In this document: piece after piece, positions 1 to 5,124 of the stretch
Layout: each line of letters begins with the position of its first letter
How positions within the stretch are numbered: the stretch's first letter is position 1
Assembly (NCBI GenBank): GCA_029857925.1
Contig: JAOUGF010000146.1
Coordinates: 1 to 6,099, forward strand
Source: Gammaproteobacteria bacterium
Lineage (GTDB): Bacteria; Pseudomonadota; Gammaproteobacteria; S012-40
DNA: 6,099 nucleotides
Direction of reading: 5' to 3'
The notes under the pieces: generated by a model
Database searches by the model: none
What the model was told of the DNA's origin: nothing
Seen by the model: the letters and a program-made list of their open reading frames with translations, nothing else
Translations under genes and position numbers: made by a program

Positions 1-1003
1 CGACGCGCTAAAGGCACGCCTTGCGGCACAAGGGCTCTTTGACGCCGACCGCAAACGGCCGTTACCTGCACTACCACGCCGCATCGGCGTAGTGACCTCG
101 CCCACCGGCGCGGCTATCCATGACATTCTTTCGGTGCTGAAGCGGCGATTCCCGGCAATACCGGTCATGCTCTACCCGACCGCCGTCCAAGGCGCTAAGG
201 CGGCTTTAGAAATCGCGGCGGCAATACGTCTCGCCTCGACCCGTCGCGATTGCGATGTATTAATCGTTGGACGCGGCGGAGGTTCGCTTGAAGACCTGTG
301 GTCGTTTAATGATGAAGGCGTCGCGCTCGCAATTGCGGAGTGTACGATCCCCGTAGTCTCTGCGGTGGGCCACGAAGTGGATTTTACGATTGCCGATTTT
401 GTGGCCGATGTACGCGCACCCACGCCCTCTGCGGCGGCGGAACGGGTGGTACCAGACAGTGGTTTGTGGTTGTCGATGTTGCAACGCAGCCGCGATCGCC
501 TGCGTACCGCCCTACAGCGCACACTGGCGGCAAAACGACAACACCTCCAATGGGTTGAGCAACGCGTGCAACATCCGCGTCGCAGGTTGCAGCAAGTGGC
601 GCAAAATACCGACGAACTTTCGCTACGCCTGCGACGGGCCATGGTCCACTTTTTGCGCAATAAACAACAAGCGCAATTGCATTCCCTCGCGCACTTGCAG
701 CAATTTGCCCCGGCGTTGGTCATACAACGCTATCTGCGCCGCAACGAGCGATTGCTACAGCAATTGAAGACCGCTCAACAAGGCGCCATTGTCCGTGCCC
801 GCCACCGCTGGATCGCAGCCGCCAGCGCATTGGATGCCATCAGCCCGCTCGCCACACTGGCGCGTGGCTATGCGATTGCGCAACGCATAGATGATGAAAA
901 AGTGGTACGCCATGTGGATGATGTAAAAGTGGGTGATCGCATCGCAATTCGGATAGCCAAAGGGCGCATTATGTCTCGAGTGGAGGAAACAACGAATGAT
1001 TAA
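1..1003 (+). CDS. xseA: Exodeoxyribonuclease VII large subunit, 5'-truncated by the window edge
   Basis: The reading frame is open from the window edge (first whole codon at base 2), so the gene begins upstream; 333 residues are visible against about 450 in the family. The missing part should be the N-terminal OB-fold (roughly 115 residues). XseA is the catalytic subunit of exonuclease VII, a cytoplasmic enzyme that with several XseB copies degrades single-stranded DNA from both ends without metal. The nuclease core is intact: visible residues D41 (in TGAAIHDIL), R91 (in GRGGGS), H124 and D127 (in VGHEVDFTIAD) have exactly the spacing of E. coli D155, R205, H238 and D241. An Arg/Gln/Leu-rich helical stretch (about residues 150-270) matches the long coiled-coil region that carries XseB, followed by the typical SPLATLARGYAI C-terminal segment. 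xseB is not in the window. A GTG at 92 is internal, not the start. The stop overlaps the next gene by 8 bp. Confidence 0.97.
   Translation, partial: DALKARLAAQGLFDADRKRPLPALPRRIGVVTSPTGAAIHDILSVLKRRFPAIPVMLYPTAVQGAKAALEIAAAIRLASTRRDCDVLIVGRGGGSLEDLWSFNDEGVALAIAECTIPVVSAVGHEVDFTIADFVADVRAPTPSAAAERVVPDSGLWLSMLQRSRDRLRTALQRTLAAKRQHLQWVEQRVQHPRRRLQQVAQNTDELSLRLRRAMVHFLRNKQQAQLHSLAHLQQFAPALVIQRYLRRNERLLQQLKTAQQGAIVRARHRWIAAASALDAISPLATLARGYAIAQRIDDEKVVRHVDDVKVGDRIAIRIAKGRIMSRVEETTND
982..986 (+). promoter_or_regulatory. Ribosome binding site of the M23 peptidase gene
   Basis: GGAGG ends 9 nt before the ATG at 996 and lies inside the last codons of xseA. It is a strong Shine-Dalgarno match and supports the ATG at 996 as the start, implying that the peptidase can be translated independently of, or coupled to, xseA. 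Confidence 0.75.
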
Positions 1004-1844
1004 AAATGCAGGCGGGTTGTTCGCGGCATTCTGCGTAGCTTGGTTTGTCAACGCCCCCGCACTAGCCTTGCCACACGCCGAATTGGTACCGGGCGGCGTT
1101 GCGGTGCTACCGCTGCGTGTGCCAAAAAACACGGAACCGCCTCAAGTATATTTTGGGGACCACCGTGTCATGGTCGTAAAAAATGAAGGCCGTTGGTACG
1201 CGATCGCGGGCATCCCATTGAGCGCGAAACCCGGACGCCAACATCTGATCGCCAAACGCGGCAAGCATCGCGAACGCATTCCGTTCGCGATACGTCCTAA
1301 AAAATACAGCACCCAACCGTTAAAAGTGCCGGATAATATGGTCAATCCTTCACCGGAAGAACTGGCGCGCATCAGCCAAGATAAACCCATTATTGACGCC
1401 GCATTTTCACAATGGACGGAACGCGAAGACGTCACCACCAATTTTCTAGCACCTACAGAAGGCACGATGTCCAGCTCCTTTGGGTTGCGTCGCATCTTCA
1501 ACGGTGAACCGCGCAACCCCCACAGCGGCATGGACATCGCCGCCCCGTTGGGCGCCATTGTCACCGCCCCTGCGCCAGGTACGGTGATTGAAACTGGTGA
1601 TTATTTTTTCAACGGCAATACCGTGTTCATAGATCACGGGCAAGGCCTCATCAGCATGTTTTGCCACCTCAATGACATCAACGTCACAAAAGGCCAGATA
1701 CTCAATCCGGGTGATTTAGTCGGCCATGTCGGCAAAACCGGGCGCGTCACCGGCCCGCACTTGCACTGGAGCGTTAGCCTGAATAATGCCCGCGTGAACC
1801 CTCGCTTGTTCATAACACCGTCGGCAAAATTAACCTCGAAGTAA
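996..1844 (+). CDS. Secreted M23 (LytM-type) zinc metallopeptidase, probable murein endopeptidase
   Basis: This 282-residue protein has a Sec signal peptide: K3, a hydrophobic stretch at about 7-20 and an ALA motif at 22-24, so cleavage is expected after residue 24 and the protein should act in the periplasm. Residues about 27-105 form a beta-rich domain beginning PGGVAVL, and a linker leads to a C-terminal LytM domain (about 155-275). Zinc ligands H176 and D180 (HSGMD) and H257, and the catalytic histidines H224 (FCHLND) and H255 (HLH), are all present, so it should be an active enzyme rather than an EnvC/NlpD-like degenerate activator. Family knowledge suggests cleavage of peptide cross-links in peptidoglycan; the exact bond cannot be read from sequence. 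The C13 context (AAFC) is not a lipobox. It overlaps xseA by 8 bp and precedes the membrane-protein gene by 13 bp, so all three are probably cotranscribed. Confidence 0.92.
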   Translation: MIKNAGGLFAAFCVAWFVNAPALALPHAELVPGGVAVLPLRVPKNTEPPQVYFGDHRVMVVKNEGRWYAIAGIPLSAKPGRQHLIAKRGKHRERIPFAIRPKKYSTQPLKVPDNMVNPSPEELARISQDKPIIDAAFSQWTEREDVTTNFLAPTEGTMSSSFGLRRIFNGEPRNPHSGMDIAAPLGAIVTAPAPGTVIETGDYFFNGNTVFIDHGQGLISMFCHLNDINVTKGQILNPGDLVGHVGKTGRVTGPHLHWSVSLNNARVNPRLFITPSAKLTSK

Positions 1845-1857
1845 CCCCGGCACCCCC

Positions 1858-2463
1858 ATGTGGCAAAAACTCGGCGACTTGATCTACCGCTTATTGTTAT
1901 GGTCGGGCGTCTCGTTTCTAATCCATTTTTTAGCCGCCTATGTAGAACATCAAGACGCGGTGGTCTTTAGCGAGGCACTCAAGACCCCCCCGAATGCACG
2001 CTACGGTGAAATCCTGATCGGATTCGCGTTGTTGATGTTTGTTATCGCGATGATGATGTTCGATGCTCACCGTGCAGTGAAACGCGTCGGCCTATTATCA
2101 ATGCTGGCCCGCTTTTTAAGCCATTGGCTGTCACGTATTGCGTCTGATTTGGTGCTTTCCGCCTATGGTATGGCGTCTTTTATACTGGGTTGGTATCTCT
2201 ATGAATTGGCTTATAACATAGACGCCGATCTGCGCCCAACGTTTGCTCGCTCCATCCTGCTCGGCATGGACCTGCCGATGTTTGCTGTGTTACTTTGGGC
2301 GCTGGGCATTTTGAGTTTATTTGTGCGCTATGCGCCGCGCACATCGTGGTTGCTTGGCTGGTACGATGTGCGCGCCTGGTTACGCATTGTCGTCTATGTG
2401 TTGTGTTTGGGCGCGTTATACTCGGTATTTCGCAACCCAGAACATTTGCTCAACGCTATGTAG
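1858..2463 (+). CDS. Unrecognised inner-membrane protein with about five transmembrane helices
   Basis: I do not recognise this 201-residue protein. Hydrophobic segments lie at about residues 10-29, 50-69, 98-118, 138-157 and 172-191. The short connecting loops contain basic clusters (H71-R77, R85-R93, R158-R172), which suggests several loops face the cytoplasm, though the topology is uncertain. There is no signal peptide, enzymatic motif or cysteine cluster. Notable features are aromatic-rich segments (GWYLYELAY at 111-119, WLLGWYDVRAW at 164-174). Codon use and base composition look like those of the neighbours. It starts 13 bp after the M23 peptidase stop, with no evident Shine-Dalgarno sequence (the upstream bases are C-rich), so translation may depend on coupling to the peptidase. 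Its position suggests an envelope role, but that is inference only. Its end overlaps the 3' end of pssA on the other strand by 8 bp. Confidence 0.8.
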   Translation: MWQKLGDLIYRLLLWSGVSFLIHFLAAYVEHQDAVVFSEALKTPPNARYGEILIGFALLMFVIAMMMFDAHRAVKRVGLLSMLARFLSHWLSRIASDLVLSAYGMASFILGWYLYELAYNIDADLRPTFARSILLGMDLPMFAVLLWALGILSLFVRYAPRTSWLLGWYDVRAWLRIVVYVLCLGALYSVFRNPEHLLNAM

Positions 2464-3247
2464 GTTTATGTTCATCCGGGGGACCGGAGTCTGGCCCCGC
2501 GCCCGTGCGACGTTCCGCGCGACGTTTACGCATCCACCCCATCGTGATGAGCACCCCCGATACCGCGTAGATTAAAAACCCAAAAAACAAGGTCTGAGAC
2601 GGATCCATGCCGATCAGCACAAAGATCAGCACTAACGCCAATAACATCACAAACGGTATTTTGCCCTTCAGGTCTATCCCTTTAAAGCTGTGATAACGTA
2701 AGTTGCTGACCATCAGTAGACCCGTCAACGCCGTAACCACTGCTGCTGGGGCGTAAAGATCCATGCCGGAAAATTGATGATCCCCGGCGAACCACACCAT
2801 GCCGGCAACGATGGCGGCCCCCGCCGGGCTGGGCAGGCCTTGAAAATACCGTTTATCCGCAACGTGTACTTGGGTGTTAAACCGCGCCAAGCGCAATGCC
2901 GCGCCCGCAGTGTAGATAAAAGCCGCAGCCCATCCTAACTTACCTAAGTGGTGTAAAGACCACTCATACATGACCAACGAAGGCGCCAAGCCGAACGAAA
3001 CCATGTCCGCCAGGCTATCGTATTGAACACCGAATTCACTAGTGGTATTGGTCAGGCGGGCCACACGACCGTCCAAACCATCCAGGATCATCGCGATAAA
3101 CACCGCCACGGCCGCCTTTTCGTATTGCCCACCCATCGCCATGACTATCGCGTAATAGCCAAAAAACAGGCAACCCGTTGTAAATAAATTTGGAAGCAGA
3201 TAGATGCCCCAGCGGGTCTTATCAGGCTTAACAGATTTGGTATCCAT
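2456..3247 (-). CDS. pssA: CDP-diacylglycerol--serine O-phosphatidyltransferase (phosphatidylserine synthase)
   Basis: This integral inner-membrane enzyme transfers the phosphatidyl group of CDP-diacylglycerol to L-serine, the committed step to phosphatidylserine and then phosphatidylethanolamine. With the start at 3247 it has 263 residues, in the usual range for the type II (CDP-alcohol phosphatidyltransferase) family. The full signature D-x2-DG-x2-AR-x8-G-x3-D-x3-D is present with D56, D59, G60, A63, R64, G73, D77 and D81; the aspartates bind metal and D81 is the expected catalytic base. Hydrophobic segments cover most of residues 15-238, and the charged tail after 239 (RKRRAERR, then Pro/Asp/Glu-rich) should be cytoplasmic. 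The frame is open further upstream to an ATG at 3322, but the ATG at 3247 is preferred: GAAGGA lies 4 nt upstream, a promoter lies at 3276-3304, and family members begin shortly before the GIYLLPNLFT segment. psd, the next enzyme, is absent here. Confidence 0.95.
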   Translation of the reverse strand: MDTKSVKPDKTRWGIYLLPNLFTTGCLFFGYYAIVMAMGGQYEKAAVAVFIAMILDGLDGRVARLTNTTSEFGVQYDSLADMVSFGLAPSLVMYEWSLHHLGKLGWAAAFIYTAGAALRLARFNTQVHVADKRYFQGLPSPAGAAIVAGMVWFAGDHQFSGMDLYAPAAVVTALTGLLMVSNLRYHSFKGIDLKGKIPFVMLLALVLIFVLIGMDPSQTLFFGFLIYAVSGVLITMGWMRKRRAERRTGAGPDSGPPDEHKPT

Positions 3248-3251
3248 AGCG

Positions 3252-3257
3252 TCCTTC
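3252..3257 (-). promoter_or_regulatory. Ribosome binding site of pssA, decides the start
   Basis: On the minus strand GAAGGA lies 4 nt before the ATG at 3247. The spacing is a little short but usable. The alternative upstream ATG at 3322 lies upstream of the predicted transcription start, which makes it unlikely. Confidence 0.65.
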
Positions 3258-3275
3258 ACGAGGAATAATGCGTAT

Positions 3276-3304
3276 ATTATGCGCCCGGCCCGCAGATACG
3301 TCCA
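3276..3304 (-). promoter_or_regulatory. Predicted sigma70-type promoter of pssA
   Basis: Read on the minus strand, a -35 box TGGACG (3304-3299, four of six consensus bases) and a -10 box CATAAT (3281-3276, five of six) are separated by exactly 17 bp. Transcription would begin near 3269, giving a leader of about 22 nt that carries the pssA ribosome binding site. The spacer is very GC-rich. Position downstream of the ilvC terminator supports independent transcription of pssA. This is prediction by eye. Confidence 0.55.
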
Positions 3305-3345
3305 GCGCGCACCAGAAACCAATCCATAACTAGCTGTATTATTTT

Positions 3346-3381
3346 AAAAAAAAGGTCGTCCCGACAGGGATGCCGGGGTCC
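3346..3381 (-). terminator. Second terminator-like palindrome between ilvC and pssA
   Basis: Read on the minus strand, the arms CCCCGGC (3378-3372) and GTCGGGA (3365-3359) pair over seven positions, with one mismatch and one G-T wobble, around a 6-nt loop. GG (3381-3380) and CC (3355-3354) can extend the stem across a small internal loop. It is followed directly by eight T residues (3353-3346). That is the layout of a Rho-independent terminator, facing the same way as ilvC and located upstream of the pssA promoter. It could catch read-through from the ilv operon. It also resembles a degraded copy of the short dispersed intergenic palindromes found in many gammaproteobacterial genomes, which often carry a CCGGGATCCAGA-like segment; that resemblance is from memory. 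Confidence 0.5.
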
Positions 3382-3533
3382 AGAAACCAGTGTCAATTGG
3401 GTTTTCCGAACTCCTACGTGAGGACCGACCGGAAAGTGATTGTTACACCAAATAAGACACCTAATCTTTGGGCAAAGTTCCATAAGATCAATGGGGTTGT
3501 CTGGAATAACAGTCATGCGCGCCTTTATAATGC
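3382..3533. other. Non-coding spacer between the two terminators
   Basis: This is the middle of the 337-bp gap between pssA and ilvC. I see no convincing gene. Open frames crossing it (minus strand 3570-3277 and plus strand 3370-3588) run through terminators or into ilvC, have no ribosome binding site that I can see, and give low-complexity, unfamiliar protein. There is a TTGACA on the minus strand (3396-3391) without a matching -10 box, and a TATAAT on the plus strand (3526-3531) without a matching -35 box. A small hairpin is possible at 3466-3477 (CTTTGGGCAAAG). No riboswitch pattern is recognised. Confidence 0.5.
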
Positions 3534-3558
3534 AAAAAAGGCCCCACAGAGGGGGCCT
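3534..3558 (-). terminator. Rho-independent terminator of the ilv operon
   Basis: Read on the minus strand, 26 nt after the ilvC stop, AGGCCCC (3558-3552) and GGGGCCT (3545-3539) form a perfect 7-bp GC-rich stem with a 6-nt loop. It is followed by a run of T down to 3534. On the plus strand there is no T run after the hairpin, so it acts in one direction. It marks the end of the acetolactate synthase - ilvH - ilvC transcript. Confidence 0.88.
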
Positions 3559-3584
3559 AATAAGGTTCATCGCAAAAAAATGAA

Positions 3585-4601
3585 TTAGTTTTTAGTCTTG
3601 TCCACGATCTTGTTGGCCTTGATCCACGGCATCATGTCGCGCAATTGCTCACCCACTATTTCGATCTGGTGGGCACGACCAATGCGGCGCTTGGCCTTCA
3701 ATGTCGCCATACCTGCAGCGTTTTCCAAGATAAACTCGCGCGCAAATTCGCCATTCTGAATTTCCGCCAGGATCTTACGCATCTCGGCCTTCGTCTGGTC
3801 GGTAACGATACGCGGGCCGCGCGTGAAATCGCCGTACTCTGCGGTGTTGGAGATCGAATAACGCATGTTGGCGATACCGCCTTCATACATTAAATCGACA
3901 ATCAGTTTGAGCTCATGCAAGCATTCGAAATAGGCCATTTCCGGCGGATAACCGGCCTCGACCAACGTTTCGAACCCGGCTTGCACCAACGCGGTGGTGC
4001 CACCGCACAGCACGGCCTGTTCGCCGAACAGATCGGTTTCGGTCTCGTCTTTGAAATTGGTTTCGATGACACCGGCGCGGCCGCCGCCGTTGGCGGAGGC
4101 GTAAGACAACGCGATTTCTTTCGCGCGGCCCGACGCATTCTGGTGCACCGCGATCAAACTGGGTACGCCGCCGCCTTGCGTATACGTAGAACGCACCAAG
4201 TGGCCGGGGCCTTTAGGCGCGATCATGATGACGTCGAGATCCGCACGTGGCTCGATCTGCCCGAAGTGGATGTTAAATCCATGCGCAAAGGCCAGTACCG
4301 CGCCTTGTTTAATGTTGGGCAGTATGTCTTCGCGATAGAGTTTGGCTTGGTCTTGATCCGGGGCCAAGATCATAACCACATCAGAGGCCTTCACCGCTTC
4401 GGCGATGGATTTGACAACCAATCCGGCACGTTCGGCCTTCTGCGCGGAATTGGAACCGTTGCGCAAACCCACGACGACGTTAACGCCGGAATCGCGCAGG
4501 TTGTTGGCATGGGCATGCCCTTGAGAACCGTAGCCTATGATCGCAACCTTCTTGCCACGAATGATGGACAGATCGGCATCTTTATCGTAATACACACGCA
4601 T
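3585..4601 (-). CDS. ilvC: Ketol-acid reductoisomerase, class I, NADP-dependent
   Basis: IlvC converts 2-acetolactate to 2,3-dihydroxyisovalerate (valine/leucine branch) and 2-aceto-2-hydroxybutyrate to the isoleucine precursor, by a magnesium-dependent alkyl shift and an NADPH reduction in the cytoplasm. Its 338 residues match the short class I form rather than the about 490-residue enterobacterial class II form. The N-terminal Rossmann domain has GYGSQG at 23-28; R47, S50 and S52 in the following loop are the residues typical of binding the 2'-phosphate of NADPH, so NADPH preference is inferred. H107 and K130 (APKGPGH) are conserved active-site residues. The C-terminal knotted helical domain supplies the metal ligands D190 and E194 (DLFGEQ) and E226 and E230 (ECLHE), and S251 for substrate. 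The start has GGGAG 9 nt upstream. It follows ilvH by 28 bp and ends 26 nt before a terminator. Confidence 0.98.
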   Translation of the reverse strand: MRVYYDKDADLSIIRGKKVAIIGYGSQGHAHANNLRDSGVNVVVGLRNGSNSAQKAERAGLVVKSIAEAVKASDVVMILAPDQDQAKLYREDILPNIKQGAVLAFAHGFNIHFGQIEPRADLDVIMIAPKGPGHLVRSTYTQGGGVPSLIAVHQNASGRAKEIALSYASANGGGRAGVIETNFKDETETDLFGEQAVLCGGTTALVQAGFETLVEAGYPPEMAYFECLHELKLIVDLMYEGGIANMRYSISNTAEYGDFTRGPRIVTDQTKAEMRKILAEIQNGEFAREFILENAAGMATLKAKRRIGRAHQIEIVGEQLRDMMPWIKANKIVDKTKN

Positions 4602-4610
4602 TGCAATTTA

Positions 4611-4615
4611 CTCCC
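4611..4615 (-). promoter_or_regulatory. Ribosome binding site of ilvC
   Basis: GGGAG on the minus strand ends 9 nt before the ATG at 4601, within the 28-bp ilvH-ilvC gap. That gap holds no promoter-like sequence or terminator that I can see, so ilvC is read from the upstream ilv promoter. The ilvH ribosome binding site has the same core and spacing. Confidence 0.65.
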
Positions 4616-4629
4616 GTAAAGAAAAAATG

Positions 4630-5124
4630 TTACACATTCAAACTGCGCTCACTGCGCGCGATTCCGCACGCGCCCGTACGCACAACTTCTAAAATGCCTT
4701 TTTCACCGACCGCGTGGATAAACGCATCGATTTTTTCAACCGCACCGGTCAATTCCACGGTATAAGTGGTGTCGGTGACATCGACGATATGGCCGCGAAA
4801 GATATCCGTCAACCGCTTATATTCTTCACGTGCCTCACCCATTGCGCGCAATTTGACCATCGCCAATTCGCGTTCGATGTGCGCGCCTTCACCAAGGTCG
4901 GTCACTTTCACGACATCCACCAGCTTGTTCAACTGCTTGATGATTTGTTCCAACACCTCGACCGATCCGCGCGTCACTATGGTCATGCGCGATAGCGACG
5001 CATCCTCCGTTGGCGCGACCGTTAGCGACTCGATGTTGTATCCACGCGCAGAGAACAAGCCCGCAACGCGCGACAATGCGCCGGATTCATTTTCCAACAA
5101 CAATGAAATAATACGACGACTCAT
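4630..5124 (-). CDS. ilvH: Acetolactate synthase, small (regulatory) subunit
   Basis: IlvH binds the catalytic large subunit, raises its activity and confers feedback inhibition by valine. The 164 residues are the normal length for the proteobacterial form. The N-terminal ACT domain (about 4-78) begins with SLLLENESGALSRVAGLFS; N12, G15 and N30 align with E. coli IlvH N11, G14 and N29, positions that line the valine site, so valine sensitivity is probably kept (inference). The C-terminal domain (about 82-158) includes the typical IFRGHIVDVT segment. The ATG at 5124 directly abuts the TAA stop of the large-subunit gene (TAAATG). A GGGAG lies 9 nt upstream inside that gene, an arrangement favouring coupled, balanced synthesis of the two subunits. 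Confidence 0.97.
   Translation of the reverse strand: MSRRIISLLLENESGALSRVAGLFSARGYNIESLTVAPTEDASLSRMTIVTRGSVEVLEQIIKQLNKLVDVVKVTDLGEGAHIERELAMVKLRAMGEAREEYKRLTDIFRGHIVDVTDTTYTVELTGAVEKIDAFIHAVGEKGILEVVRTGACGIARSERSLNV

Noticed and set aside
172..723. Minus-strand open frame of 183 codons antisense to xseA
   Set aside because: The translation is rich in Arg, Cys and Ser, as expected of a shadow frame, and xseA is clearly the real gene here.
3391..3396. Perfect TTGACA on the minus strand
   Set aside because: The bases 16-18 bp downstream (GGCATC/CATCCC region) do not resemble a -10 box, and transcription would run at once into the second palindrome.
3526..3531. Perfect TATAAT on the plus strand
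   Set aside because: No -35 box lies at a suitable distance, and there is no plus-strand gene downstream; it would only give RNA antisense to ilvC.
3277..3570. Minus-strand open frame of 97 codons in the ilvC-pssA gap
   Set aside because: It would run through the ilvC terminator, the second palindrome with its T run and the pssA promoter, and shows no family resemblance.
3370..3588. Plus-strand open frame of 72 codons in the same gap
   Set aside because: It crosses the hairpin of the ilvC terminator and runs into the ilvC stop region; no ribosome binding site or recognisable protein was seen.
3915..4619. Plus-strand open frame of 234 codons antisense to ilvC
   Set aside because: It lies almost wholly inside ilvC, whose protein is highly conserved. 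The antisense frame gives no recognisable protein and looks like a by-product of codon choice in ilvC.
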